Shown here piece by piece: positions 1 to 11,329 of a stretch of 64,000 nt of DNA (position 1 is the first letter of the stretch; every line of letters starts with the position of its first letter). The DNA comes from Populus alba (Eukaryota; Streptophyta; Magnoliopsida; Malpighiales; Salicaceae). The notes beneath the pieces are model-generated. The model saw only the letters and a program-made list of their open reading frames with translations, did no database searches and was not told the origin of the DNA. The translations under genes and the position numbers were made by a program. The stretch lies in the NCBI RefSeq assembly GCF_005239225.2, contig NC_133300.1:21007584-21071583 (forward strand). Reading direction: 5' to 3'.

Positions 1-147
1 TTTTTCATTTTTTAAAAATCATTTTTGACATCAGCACATCAAAACGATCCTAAAAGTACAAACCAAACTCAATTTTAATAATAAAAAAAAAAATTTCAAA
101 ATTTGACGAAATGCAAGTTAAAACGCACTACCAAACGGTCCCTAAGT
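1..147. repeat. End of a dispersed MITE-like repeat
   Basis: The window opens inside a repeat. A block reading close to 'gacatcagcacatcaaaac' is followed by an A-rich stretch and ends near 'cgcactaccaaacggtccc'. The same arrangement recurs at about 52190-52385, where the matching block is 'gatatcagcatatcaaaac' and the end is near 'cctaaacactgtc'. I recognise this as a very common non-autonomous repeat of poplar intergenic DNA, possibly hAT-like. The class is an inference, since only one end is visible here and no target duplication can be read. Confidence 0.5.
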
Positions 148-1120
148 TAATGAAGATCAACTGGAGGAACCCAAATAGAGCCACCAACTCAAACTGTTGT
201 CCATGCATGACTGTGTTATGTCAGATCAGCTGCCCACTTCACCTCTAGAATCAATTTCTCAGCATGCAGCAGTCACTCAATCTCGTGAACTGCTCCCAAC
301 AGAGCACACCAGGAATGCTTGATGCTGGAATCTTTAATCCTAGGAAAGCACTTCTGCGGGTCAAATGGAATGATCAACGCGGGGACATCATCATAGCTTC
401 CATGACCTTGTGGGGTGGAAACTATAAGTTCCTTGAAAATTCTAAGTATTTGCTCATGGTTGTTTCATCTGCCTAATTCCATTGAAGACTGGATGGCAAG
501 AGTTTCAGTACTTCGTAAGCATAGTCACCAGGTTTGTATTAAGCACAATCCATTGCATGTTTGGTGCTTGTACAAGTTGAAACTTCTTGCAACCTTTACC
601 AGAGCAATTTTACCAGAATTATGATATGCCCATCTGATACATATTTCCCTCTTGAAACAAAACCATAAATGCTGAAAAAACATTTACTATCAAGAAGTTT
701 CTGTTCATCGCTTTTTTATTCATATAAGTTACGCAACAAAAGTTCTATCATTTTATTTTACTTTTTGAACCACTGGGGACAAAAATAGACCAAACCCCTT
801 CACACGAAAAAACACTTGCACCAAAAAATAGAAAAAAAAGAGGAGACTAATAAACCAATAGGTAAAAACACACTTCTGACCGATACATTTCAAGATGTAT
901 CATTTATTTGGTGATAATATCATGAATAAGAACATGTCATTTAAGAGGAGACCAATAAACCAATGGGTAGAAAATGAATATCATTGTAGTAATATCATCA
1001 TAATAAAAAGATTCAATCAGAAATTAAACGAGGATATAGAAACTACGAAACAAGCTAGTCACATCTGCTTTTACAATTTCAAAAGGGCCACTCACAAGTT
1101 GCAATTTGGTTCTTTTTTAT
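148..1120. other. Intergenic, no gene seen
   Basis: AT-rich DNA with short chance reading frames on both strands. None has a recognisable domain or codon pattern. The part nearest 1120 probably holds the 3' UTR and polyadenylation region of the minus-strand SINA-like gene. Confidence 0.5.
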
Positions 1121-3518
1121 TCACTTACATTGGATAGAGCTGCCCAGTGAGGAGCTTACAGAAGGATATGAGCCAAGACGCCATATGCAGACATCCAAGG
1201 TGATCCCCCCATGGGTACCAAGGAAATCATTTGGGACTAGAAGGAACCCCAGTGATGGTGGGTAATCAACTCTGGTTTGGATATTTCTAGTGGAAGATTG
1301 GAATCTGACATTGCTTCCCTCCGCTTTTGCTGTGAGTTCATAAAAGTATCCTTGCTTTGATGAAGAAGGCCCCATACAACTAACAGTGATCACATTTCCA
1401 AGACACTCCGATCTATTAGTCAGAATGAATAAAACACCTTCTTTCTCTTCTTGAAGAACACGGAATTTGTGATCAACCATAAAGAAAAGAGGGAAGCTGG
1501 TATTAAATTGGAAAGATGTCAAGTCACATAAATGTTTACTCCCACAATGTAGGTACAAATGCTTAGATGAGCCCTGGTAGTTGCAAGCTGGCAGGGGGCA
1601 TGTACATGGAGCATGGGGGCAACTCTTATCATGTTCGTATTTCTTACTGTAACAAATGCTTTCTTTGCACCCATAACTCCTATTGGAGCATTGCACTTTC
1701 AGTGATTCAAGAACTTTCTCAATGGCACGACAGCGGTTATAGCCAATAGGCATAGCGCAAGAAGGACACTTGAGTTGAAGTTTTTTGCAGCATGAAGAGC
1801 AAGCTGTATGTCCATTATCACACTAAATTTCCCAGCAAGAACCCAGAAAGAAAAAAATCAATACAAATGTTACTCACATGGCAAAATATCATATGTATCA
1901 TATAATAGCTCACATAAAGAACTAACGGATTGAATTAATGCAAGTGAAATAGCACTAATTTTTACACCAACTACTGATACAGATCTCCACTGAGGAAAGG
2001 AATGTTATTTCTGTGGATCAACTTTTCAACGTTTTGTTTTCTTGAGAGGTCCATGTGTACACATTTTTTTTTTTTAAGAATGCTTAAAGAGCAATTATGA
2101 AATTTTAAATCACACAAGTTGCTTGTAACTGGAAGATCAAAAATGTTTTGAACTATGATGAAAACCTCTCTGATCCCCATGACATGGACAACTTTCCCTA
2201 TAAACATAACCTGAAAGCATTTTTTGGCAGAGCAGAATGATTGTGTTATTCCTAAAAGTTCAAACTTCAAAGTCCTAGAAGAACAACGAGGCAATGGATC
2301 TTCAACCACCCATTTAAATCTCTCTTCACACTAAATCTGGAAAGTTAGCTCTGAAGATATTTGACACGTAGAATGAACTATGCAAACTTGGGCTCCCAGT
2401 GAACCTACAAGACCATCACATACAACAAAGTACAAACCATAGCATTTTTCCACTGTAACATAACAGCAAAAGAAATGCATCCCCTGGAACTACTATCACC
2501 ATACCAGACATCCTTCTGTAAAATCATCCCAGCCTGCTCTAATACCTTTCAACAAACTTGCTTCACATAAAACATTCACTGCCTTTTATCACCAACCATC
2601 TCCAACAACATGCTTCGATCCTACAGCGCTCCTCCAAAATACTCTTGTGCAAAGTGCAACAACCATTTTCCAAGAAGTACCTGATTAAATTGTTAAATTT
2701 CTGGACCTCCACCATGCATGGCAGTATGAACTTCATTCCAATCAAACAAGTGACTTAAATCCATTACATTAACTAGCCACCTTTAAGAAAATTACTGCTA
2801 CTTTCATAGCCACTTCACCACACATACTGGAATTTTTTACAAGACCTGACAGCAACTTCCTCTTCATAAACAGCCAATGTCTGTCTTATTAGCTACCTAA
2901 AGATGTCAAAGGGTAACAACATAACTCTGATCTTTACACAAAACAACTGCATAATTAGAATAGAAAAATTCAATTTCAACAAACCTTTCTCACACACAAA
3001 ATAATCCCAAGAACAAACAAACAACCTAAAACGAGATACAAAGTCAAAGAAACTCAAAGTAATTGAACATAATTTTTCCCAAAAAATACCAAATATAAGC
3101 ATCAAGATGGAATCTCAGCTCAAAATTCCAATAACCCATTACCATATTCAACACAAACATATAAATAAACACATCATTAAAACGGAAGAAATGGCATTCA
3201 GCTGGGAAAAAACAAAAACAAGTTACAAATACCTGAAAAACAGGAATGGTCAAGGGTTCACAGCAGATTGGACAATCAAGAACTTCTGGGTCTGATAAAG
3301 TTGCATAAATAGCCCCATTTCTGCTTGGCCCCACAAGGGTATGTCCTAGAAAGACTGAAGCCTCAAACAATCTGTGCTGTGGTAGCTGTAGTCCCACAGT
3401 TATCTGATTATTTTCTTGCGGCCGCGATGGTGGTTGTTGTTGTTGTTGTGGTGGTGGTGGTGGTGGTGGTTGTGGTTGTGGTGGTTGTGGTTGTGGTCTA
3501 ACTATTTCTTCCACCTGC

Positions 3519-3550
<32 letters not shown>

Positions 3551-3745
3551 TTCTTCTTCTTCTTCTTCACTTCCATCACTTGTGTCCACATCGTCCTCTT
3601 CCTCATCTTCTTCAGATTCTTCATCCTCGCGAACAATTTCTCCCATGGTAAAATCAGGAGGAGGAGAAGAGGGAGAAGAGGGTCTTTGTCTTTTTGGCCT
3701 TGGAAAGCTTGACCCTTCTCCATCTTCAAGTGAGAATTTTGCCAT
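1121..3745 (-). CDS. SINA-like RING-type E3 ubiquitin ligase
   Basis: Two coding exons, 3745-3233 and 1822-1121, give about 404 residues. Exon 1 ends with 'VFQ' before a GT donor; exon 2 opens with 'CDNGHTACSSCC' after an AG acceptor, which rebuilds a continuous RING finger (C-x2-C near residue 158 through 'LKCPSC'). A SIAH-type zinc finger follows ('CSNRSYGCKES', 'YEHDKSCPHAPCTCPLPAC'), then the SINA C-terminal domain. This is the plant SINA-like class: E3 ligases that transfer ubiquitin through the RING and bind substrates through the C-terminal region. The N-terminal 150 residues are low complexity: a long Glu/Asp tract, then alternating Pro-Gln, poly-Pro and poly-Gln. The start at 'MAKFSLEDGEG' was chosen because SINA-like 10-type proteins begin this way; an in-frame Met lies 11 codons upstream (3778). 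Substrate is unknown. Confidence 0.88.
3420..3640. repeat. Triplet-repeat tracts inside SINA-like exon 1
   Basis: On the plus strand this reads as runs of ttg, tgg, ctc, ctt and atc-type triplets. On the coding minus strand they encode poly-Gln, poly-Pro, Pro-Gln alternation and poly-Glu/Asp. These are in-frame microsatellites within the coding sequence, and they also create long stop-free shadow frames on the other strand. Confidence 0.85.
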
Positions 3746-5807
3746 CTCTCTCTGCAAAGTATTGATTTTTATTTGCATTTCATTACCAGACTGAAACCTT
3801 ATTATTATCAGAAAACAACAACCTGTTCATTATGAAAGGACTGATTTGTCCTTAAGGTTTTTACAGAACTACAAACAAACCCAACCTGTAAATAATTAAA
3901 AATCACACCTCTAAGGCTTTGCCTTTTTTTCCACTTGTAAGCTGCCCACAAGAATCTCTAAGTGAAGTTTTCTCCCTCCCATGTTTTGATATATAAAGAT
4001 TTGATATCTAAGTGTTTTGGTCTTCTTTTTAAGTGACGGGATCAGTTGTTGAGGTTTTCAATGAATTGTTACTGTAATTAGTGAAATATAATTTCATGAG
4101 GAGAATAACTAGATAGTGTTGTGTTTCTTGTAGGAGTTTAGGAGCTGCTTAGGGTGCTTGGCAATGGACATTAAGGCTTTTCATCACTTCGTTGATTGGA
4201 ATTCCTACACCTTTGTTTATGGCTTTTCTTTCCTTTATGTGAATAGCTATTGATTTATAAGGTTGTGTTTAGTTAATAAAGACAACAAATATGAAAAGAA
4301 TAGAAGAGATATAAAATATATTTGTTTTTAAAATAGTTTTGAAATGATTTTTTGTATTTTTAAAATATAAATTATAAAAGATGTGTGTGTGTGTGTGTGT
4401 GTATGTAATGTTGAATTAATGTGCAAACCGAAAGATAAAAAGAGAAGGAGAAGGTGCTTTGCTCAAGCCATTTTGAGATACGATATTAAAGTTGGATTCA
4501 TGTTGTCTTTTGACTGATGCTTGAGCGCTTATAAACGGGCTAACATGGAAGTATGGCCTCTGTACCTGAGTCCACAGCAGGTGCTGATCCATGGTGACCT
4601 GACTGCCATCAACTCGTTTTCCACATCATTATACCTTGAAAATCACTGTTGTTTTGTTGGCTGACACAATAACCTATTTAAATTTCTGTTCATGTTTTTT
4701 TTTTTGTTTTTCCTTTGTGATTCTTTCAGCTGTATGGTAGATAGCGGCACCCAGAAACGGGTGATTGTTGGTTGATTTGGTGCCAAATCGCCTTTTGCAT
4801 GGTGTCCAAATTATGCTACTTTTCACAGTTGTAGGGAGATTTTATCCAATGGCTTCCTTCATATTTAGAGCAGCTAAATTTTTCAATCTTTTTTTTACGT
4901 GTGCAATGCAGAAACTGCTAGCTGGTCTTGAATTTTGTCATGAAGAGATTAGTGTGCTTCATATTTGCCTTGTTTTTTTTCTTTGATTGCTTGTAATAAA
5001 CAATTTGAGGCGTTGCATTCTGCACTCGTTAATTGAAATAACCAAAGAACTGGAAGGCTTGTTTATTTGTCTGATCTCCTTAGTCATTACCCCTTTGGAA
5101 TCAGGGAATGATCTCTGTAATTAGCTCTGACGAGCTTCCTCTTGCAGAAAAACATGTCTGGTGGTTAGATCATCTCTCCCTTTTCCTCAACCTAGAATTT
5201 CATTTCTTTCTGTTTGATTAACTCGTTTCGTTCTGGTAACAGGATTAAGGCCTTCTTCGTGGGTCAACTTGCTAGGTTACTAGATTGACGCAATAGATCA
5301 AGTATCTTAATAAATTCAAATTCATGTTGTTTTTGATGACTTGCTAAAATATATTTTCAGTTAATGCAAGAGATCCAAAGTTCAAATCTACTCTAAATGA
5401 TTAGCAAAGGATGAATCTAAAGAAGCTTGAGGATTTGGCCGTTAAACTTCAACCAACGATTAGCCATAAACAATGGAACAAAAGGTTGATTATGCATTCA
5501 CAGTATAGAATATTACCTCTGCAGACCATTTCTTTTCGATCCTCAGTTTGCACTAATTACAAAACTAATCCTCCATGTCACAGTCTCAGTACACAAAAGA
5601 CAATAATCATTTCTCATACTATATTTTCTCAGGCACAACACGGTGAGGAAATCAGGTTTTCATCAGCAGCCATACTTGACAAATCATGGAGCACTACTAA
5701 ATCCATGTTATCGAGCACTTGTAACCAGTTTTCCGGCCAAGAACTTCAACTAAATTTAGGAATGAGTTTTTTTGGAAACCTAAAGAACTTGTTTTCTATG
5801 CATAATA
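3746..5807. other. Intergenic, with a (TG)n microsatellite
   Basis: Holds the promoter and 5' UTR side of the minus-strand SINA-like gene, a TG dinucleotide run at 4382-4402 and AT-rich sequence. From about 5501 to 5532 there is a short block ('ttacctctgcagaccattt') that recurs at 13938-13970 and marks the start of the tandem-duplicated region. A 135-codon open frame at 5411-5818 has no recognisable domain and overlaps the antisense Ulp1 exon, so I do not call it. Confidence 0.5.
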
Positions 5808-5976
5808 TTAGGCTCTGAAATTCTTTGACAAGATTTGAGGACGTAATTTCCCACGATATATATCAAGGAAGATGTGATGTCGAAAGCGAGGAATGTCTTG
5901 TTGGGTGAAAGGAAAATGATCTCCAAGTGCAAGACAATCAGCATACTTCATCACAAATATACCACAATCTACTCCG
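5808..5976 (-). pseudogene. Orphan last exon of a Ulp1-type SUMO protease
   Basis: Minus strand. After an acceptor ('aactgcag' before 5976) the sequence reads GVDCGIFVMKYADCL and continues through FPFTQQDIPRFR and IFLDIYRGKL to a stop at 5808-5810, about 55 residues in phase. The 'DCG' block carries the catalytic cysteine of C48 (Ulp1/SENP) cysteine proteases, which remove SUMO or mature its precursor. The exon looks intact, but the catalytic His and Asp would sit in upstream exons. Upstream on this strand lies the GRAS gene, whose stop at 6030 is only about 50 bp away, and no other Ulp1 exon is visible. Most likely this is a relic left by rearrangement, or an exon captured by a transposon. 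A long-range gene spanning the GRAS gene cannot be excluded. Confidence 0.7.
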
Positions 5977-6029
5977 CTGCAGTTGCAACAAACAAATCAC
6001 ACATAAATACTCATTAATTAATAGAACTG

Positions 6030-7313
6030 CTAGAATATCCAAAGTGTACTAGAATTATCATCAGCACTGTCATCTTCAGAATCTGAAGAGCACACTTCCT
6101 CTGGCTCAATTACTGAAGATACACTTGCATCTTGAATTGTGATGGGATTACTAATGCCAACCCCTTGAGTGATTAAGATTTTTCAGAAATTCAGAAAATA
6201 CAAATGAGCACAATTACTTGATGATTAAACATAGGAAAAGAAGAGGAAGAATGCAAGATATTATTTACCTCTACTAAACTCAGTTGGATCGATGGGTACC
6301 CAAAATGAAATAAAGAACAGTCGGGGACCACAAGATGTGTAGAACATAGGAAATTTACATAAAGTTTCCAACCCTGGACGGAACCCTGCACCACGCAATC
6401 GTTCGTTCCACTGATCAAATGTCTGGTGCCGCTCGACCCTGTCAATGCCCTCACACGCAACAACATTGCTAATCTGTCGCCTCCAGTGCCTCTCCAGTAC
6501 CTCTTCTCTATCTGTCCTAGAAGTAACGAAATTAAAATGATTAAAAACTCTAGAGTAGTATTGGAAAGACAGGGCAAAACGGTCAAAGAAATCAGGACTG
6601 TTGTGATCGGCTTCCTGCTCATTAATCAACATCAATTTTGGTTTCAGCTCCTTCAGTTTTGAAAGTACTCTCTCGATTGCTCCCTCAACGGCAAGCAATT
6701 TGTGGAATTCAAATTCCCATCTCACTATAACTATCTCATCCTCGCTTGTGCTTTCCAGTTTGAGTACACATTCTTCTATATCAGCAGGAATATTGGCTTC
6801 AAATTGTTGGAGCTGGAAATCGATGTTCAACTGTCGTGCCAGTTCAGTGAGTTTTCGTTGCCTTTCTTGGATATGCTTGCTGTCTTTACACGGATTTGGC
6901 CCGATATTAGTTAACCGGAATGCTCTATTGGGCAGAAGCCGTGGTAACAAAGAATCATATTCCCGGCTGCCTAGCATGATGGAAAAGTCAATGAAGTGGA
7001 CTGGTTGCTTTCCAATGACATCGGCAGCGGTAAGGAAATGGATGGGGGCAGGGGTGATTTCAAAATAACGAAGAGAACGTTGGGTGTTCATAAATGAGGA
7101 TGGAATCAACGGAAAAGGATTTCGAGGATACACTCCATGGACTCGCCTAGCCAGAGCTTCAGCAAAGTAGCTGACAACTTTTTTTGTCACTTCACTGGTT
7201 TCCTCGGCAGTCAGACCTTCCATTTCCTCAAAAAGAACATCTGCAAGCTTGAGATTACCACCTGCAACTGCCTTAGCACAATCCATCAATTTGTTGACCA
7301 GAGGAGAGCTCAT
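6030..7313 (-). CDS. Divergent GRAS-family transcription regulator
   Basis: Two exons, 7313-6269 and 6163-6030, encode about 392 residues. The product opens directly in leucine-rich region I (MSSPLVNKLMDCAKAVAGGN), then a VHIID-like core (PVHFIDFSIMLGS), a PFYRE-like region and a SAW-like end with 'VVACEG', 'QWNERLRGAGF' and 'LFFISFWVP'. GRAS proteins act in the nucleus as transcription regulators. This one has no DELLA motif and little N-terminal extension, and several GRAS signatures are diverged; I cannot assign a subfamily. Exon 2 adds a 45-residue acidic/Ser-rich tail (SSDSEDDSADD). A coding intron this late is unusual, since most GRAS genes have none. The upstream in-frame stretch to 7553 is a Lys-rich translation of a polypyrimidine tract and was not used as the start. 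A tail-exon relic lies at 13966-14114. Confidence 0.82.
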
Positions 7314-10069
7314 TTCTGTAAGCACCAAATTAAGATCCGGTGGTCCTGTCGTGTGGATGGATAAACAGAATACATGGTGATCTCTTTTCTTTCTTTGGTA
7401 GCTTATAACGAAGCATCCGTGATCCATCAGCCCCCCGTTCCCTTCCTCCCTCTTTCCTCGTTTTTTCTTTTCTTTTCTTTCTTTTTCTTTATTGACTATG
7501 AATTGCTTTGTTCCTGCAAGCCAATGGCGGGCAGGCAGGTACTCTCTGTCCACACACGTTTGCCGACCACTATATTTGCTTGACTCCCACGCAAGACCAT
7601 CTTCTTTTGGTCGAGTCTAGTAGGACCCGACTTTACAAGCTTCCTTTCTTCCGAATTGCATCGCTCCTTCCTTAAACACTCCATAAAGTCATAAATTGCT
7701 TCATTCTCCGCCACCAATTAATCATTTTAGTTTAAAATTCTTTTTCCATCATCTGATCATCATATGTATTGATATATTTATTGAAATTTATTTATGCGCA
7801 GCAAACACACCAACGTGTTAAAGATTTGGATGGGTTATAGTTCAGGTCAAAAAATTTGTAATTTTTTATTAAGTTAATAAAAAATTCTGAAAATTTACAT
7901 GTAGTTTTCTAATATGATGTTTTAACTTGGATTAATATTTTAAAATTTTTAAAAAAATTCAAAAAATTAATGAAAAATCACAATTTAACTAGTTTTATAT
8001 TCTTGGACGTAATTTTCAATCCAATAATTAGATTGGGCTGAAATTTTATGAAAAATCTTAAAATATATTGAATATCTTGTTAAAATTTTAGGATGAACGG
8101 AGCTTTGTAGTGCTAAAAAAAAGAACCGTCAAATAAAAGCAAAATGACTCATTAAGAGTAAAATAGTTATTTGCCATTAAAAAATAAAACAAATCAATTC
8201 TACTTTTCTTTTATATGTTGCCGACTGAGCAGAAACAGAATAGAAAAAGAAAGAAAAGAAAAGGTGAGAGAGAAAGTAAGGGAAAAACTAAAAAAAAAAA
8301 ATCCAAGGAAAAAAATAAGAAAAGTGAGAGAATAATATTGTAAACTTACAAAATCTAACTTATAAAATATTAATATAAGGAAGCATCAAGTGAAAGAAGA
8401 AGGAATTGAGAAAAGGAAAAAAATTTAATTACTTTGTTTTCTAATTGACATAAAATTGTTATTTTATCCTGATTAAGGTGGTGTTATAATATCGATTCAG
8501 ATTCGATTATAAATAAATTATATTTTACAAAAAATTGAAGGATGTAACTTTAATAATGAATTTATTTTGACTTTTACTTTAATGTTATATATTTTTAAAT
8601 TTATTTTTTAATATTTTAGATAGTATAATTAAAATAAAATTTTTCTCTTAACCTCAGAAATTAATATACATGAATTAATAACTAATCTTAAAAAAAATTT
8701 ATATATTTATTTAATAGATATTACAGGAATTCCACACGCCTATGCAGAAGACGCGTCGAATTCTATAGAAATAGACGTTGGCAGCCTTGTCAGGTTAATA
8801 ATACGAGAAAGGCTAGCAGTTCAACAGCATGACCTTCTTTTCTTAGCTCGGATAGGGGAAAGGGATTCCACAACCCTAATCACACACACATGTATTCATG
8901 TAGACACAGACAGATGCAGAAGGAACCGAATATCAAGGGATCAGATATCTAGAATGGCCTGGTAGTCGAGGTTTAGTTGCCACCATTGATGACATTAACC
9001 AATTATATTAATATAATCAAGGGGTCTACTTTTGGCACTTGCCAAGCAAAATAACAAAAAAAAAAAAAAATCAAACACCACTGGACCTGGTAAGCCAGGT
9101 CAGTGCCTGGCTCATTCAAGAAGGGCTTGCGTGCGAGCTCAAGAAATCTTGGCATTAACAGTTATAGCTCTGTAATTATGTTCTGTTTTTACCATTTCAC
9201 TTCAATTCAGTACCAATGTCATTTACAAGCAATCCTGGCATTCATTCATGATCTAATGAACCATATTACATCATCTAATGTGATTTGGTATTAACAAGAA
9301 ATCTATAATTAGAAAAAAAAAACATAAATAAAATGAAAGGAAGCAAATTAAGCATGCTTAGATTTCTTCCTTTGATGGAGGCTGTTGCAGAACAATAAAT
9401 TATGTTAAGCTAGATAGATACTGTCAGAAAATAGATCTCCACATCAAGCGAAAAGAAATTCAACAATCATCTTTGAAGTGGAAAGTGGAGCTTTCGTGTC
9501 CTTTTCGTCCAATCCACGACTCTGTTGCCTTTTTCCAAGTAGAAAGGGCCGGAAATCACCAACAAGGTATCGGATCCGAGTTCACTTCATGTGAAGTTAG
9601 AATCCAATCGATACTATGAAGTCTGAAATCCCAAGTTTACTAGTCAGCAGTCAATAACAAGGCATTCAGTTAACAATCCAAGATGAACGGTTCCATCTTC
9701 GGTTTTATAACGCTTACGAAAGGGAAAAGTAATTGTTTAGAAGGTGTGACCCATACCCACTGCATGCACTTTGCAATCCTCTTCAGGCCAGCTTTCTTCA
9801 TTGATTCCTACATGTTCCTTCAGACAAGTCAGATTTTAGTCATCGCATAAATTTTGTCAGCATCATACTGTTCTTGCAATAAGATCCGAAGATGCCTGAG
9901 ACAAGCACTTTAGATCACGTTTTGCTTTACCTATAAAAGTAATGGGAACAATTATTTAGCCCGAACAAGCTATGACAATGATTCATTAGAAATATCCGAC
10001 TGTGGTCCGATTCCTTTATCCCCAATCCCCCATCGTAGTATCAGCAGAGTGGTGGCCCACCATATCTCC
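7314..10069. other. Intergenic between GRAS and membrane-protein gene 1
   Basis: Shared upstream region of two divergent genes. It has a polypyrimidine stretch near 7440-7495, the conserved block 7605-7790 and a second conserved block 8740-8930; all but the first recur in unit 3. From 9160 the sequence is colinear with 16930 onward. Between 7800 and 8720 it is AT-rich and unit-specific. I see no further gene. Confidence 0.55.
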
Positions 10070-10077
10070 TATATATA
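10070..10077 (+). promoter_or_regulatory. TATA box of membrane-protein gene 1
   Basis: 'tatatata' sits 60 bp before the ATG at 10130. A start of transcription about 30 bp downstream would exclude the in-frame ATG at 10049, which supports 10130 as the true start. In the second copy the matching position near 17748-17752 reads 'ctatatta'. Confidence 0.55.
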
Positions 10078-10129
10078 TCAAGAAGTTCTGGAAAGCCTGC
10101 TTCAAAGCTTTAACTCAACTCATACAAAC

Positions 10130-10954
10130 ATGGACATTACTCAAAGCATCAAGCAGTTTTTTCTTTCAATCGCCACTCTCTTGTTCCTTGTCTGGGGCAG
10201 AGTTAGATGCCTTCTACCATCACCTTCATCAAATAGATCACCTTCTTCTCCTGCCTTCGACCTTGAATTGCAATCACTGGAAGCACTTTCACAGCTACCC
10301 CCGCAAACCCCTCCTGCCACTAACCAAATATCTCAAAACCCAGAAACCCAACCTCCGCATTTTGAAAACCACGCCCCAGAAATGCTGCGACCGCCTCTTC
10401 AACCATTACATCCATCACATGCACCACCTGCTCCTCCTGCCATTGACCTCGAATCCCACTCACAAGAATCACAGGCACAACCCTCTGCTACCCAAGAAAC
10501 ACAGCCCTTGCAGTCCACACCCATCAACACAGAGATATTGTCGCAAACAGCACAATCACAGGCTCCTCAACCTCATTCTGCCATGGAAACAGAGCAACAA
10601 TTAGCACCTCCATCACAACAAACACCTCCCCGTGCCATCAATCCACGACTAATCAATACGGTCATTGTCAGGCAGATATCTGTAGAATGGCCTAGTGTAA
10701 TCATGGGATTCTGTTTCCAGGCAGCGATTCAAATAGCTCTCCAATACGAAACAACTCAACACTCCAAACTCCCTGTTTTCTTCTACCTGCGTTCTTTTTC
10801 CATACTACTCACCTTTGCTTCCCTTTTTGTTTCACAGTTAATTAGCAACAGGTTCCGTGACACCTCCAAGGTATTGGAGAAAGTTGCAACATTCCTTGCC
10901 GCCACTGCTTTTTTCACCACCATTGCAACACCATTGACCCTCGCCTTCAAGTGA
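10130..10954 (+). CDS. Pro/Gln-rich predicted membrane protein, copy 1
   Basis: Single exon, 274 residues, family not recognised. Three parts are visible. Residues 1-30 include a hydrophobic stretch (FFLSIATLLFLVWG) that could be a signal anchor. Residues 31-170 are a Pro/Gln/Ser/Thr-rich low-complexity linker. The last 100 residues contain three hydrophobic stretches (around VIMGFCFQAAIQIAL, LPVFFYLRSFSILLTFASLF and VATFLAATAFFTTIATPL), which suggests membrane helices joined by short loops. No catalytic motif is visible. The start at 10130 is preferred over the ATG at 10049 because of the TATA box and because both copies then have the same length. The paralogue at 17799 differs at 16 residues. 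A long open frame in another phase (10002-10604) is a shadow. Confidence 0.75.
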   Translation: MDITQSIKQFFLSIATLLFLVWGRVRCLLPSPSSNRSPSSPAFDLELQSLEALSQLPPQTPPATNQISQNPETQPPHFENHAPEMLRPPLQPLHPSHAPPAPPAIDLESHSQESQAQPSATQETQPLQSTPINTEILSQTAQSQAPQPHSAMETEQQLAPPSQQTPPRAINPRLINTVIVRQISVEWPSVIMGFCFQAAIQIALQYETTQHSKLPVFFYLRSFSILLTFASLFVSQLISNRFRDTSKVLEKVATFLAATAFFTTIATPLTLAFK

Positions 10955-11310
10955 AATGCAAATAAATCTGTTAAAACTTTTAGCTGACACGCTTTGTGTT
11001 GCCAAAATCTGCTTTGAAGGACAGTACGGCTCATACTTCTCAAGAGAAAGAGAAATGTAAGGTAGTTGATTTGTGTGTTTGCTGAGAGATATAATAGTGA
11101 TACAGTTCTTTATGTCAGATCCAGTTCTACTTCTTTTATTAAGGATTTGTGTTCTTGTAGCTTGCTTCAAGAATTTTCTTGATTAGTCTTAATTAGTGTC
11201 CATTGATTAATTCTCTACAAGGAATACAATTGATTATTTAGAACATGGGATCATATGTGCGTGGTGTGCTAAGTATTTGAGTGAAATGTACGAGACTCAC
11301 CAATCTTGAT
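10955..11310 (+). other. 3' UTR and flank of gene 1, conserved in array
   Basis: This stretch follows the stop codon and is colinear with 18624-18970; part of it (about 11055-11180) also matches 14195-14345 in unit 2. The retained block includes 'aaatgtaaggtagttgattt' and 'tattaaggatttgtgttctt'. It probably includes the 3' UTR. Confidence 0.6.
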
Positions 11311-11329
11311 ACTCAATGCTTAAGTTATT

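Noticed and set aside
3416..3712. Trp/Leu/Phe-rich plus-strand frame
   Set aside because: Antisense shadow of the poly-Gln, poly-Pro and poly-Glu tracts of the SINA-like exon.
5411..5818. 135-codon plus-strand frame
   Set aside because: No domain, atypical composition, and it overlaps the antisense Ulp1 exon.
7314..7553. In-frame N-terminal extension of the GRAS protein by 80 residues
   Set aside because: It is a Lys/Arg/Glu-rich translation of a polypyrimidine tract, typical of 5' UTR, and the GRAS start at 7313 fits the leucine-rich region.
7496..7717. 73-codon minus-strand frame upstream of the GRAS gene, as a possible first exon
   Set aside because: The duplicated upstream region in unit 3 breaks this frame early, there is no clear donor, and the GRAS domain already starts at 7313.
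10002..10604. 200-codon open frame overlapping membrane-protein gene 1 (and its counterpart at 17857-18273)
   Set aside because: It is open because the underlying Pro/Gln/His-type codons are C-rich and stop-poor. It ends in the linker, and its conservation only reflects the 97% identical DNA of the coding frame.
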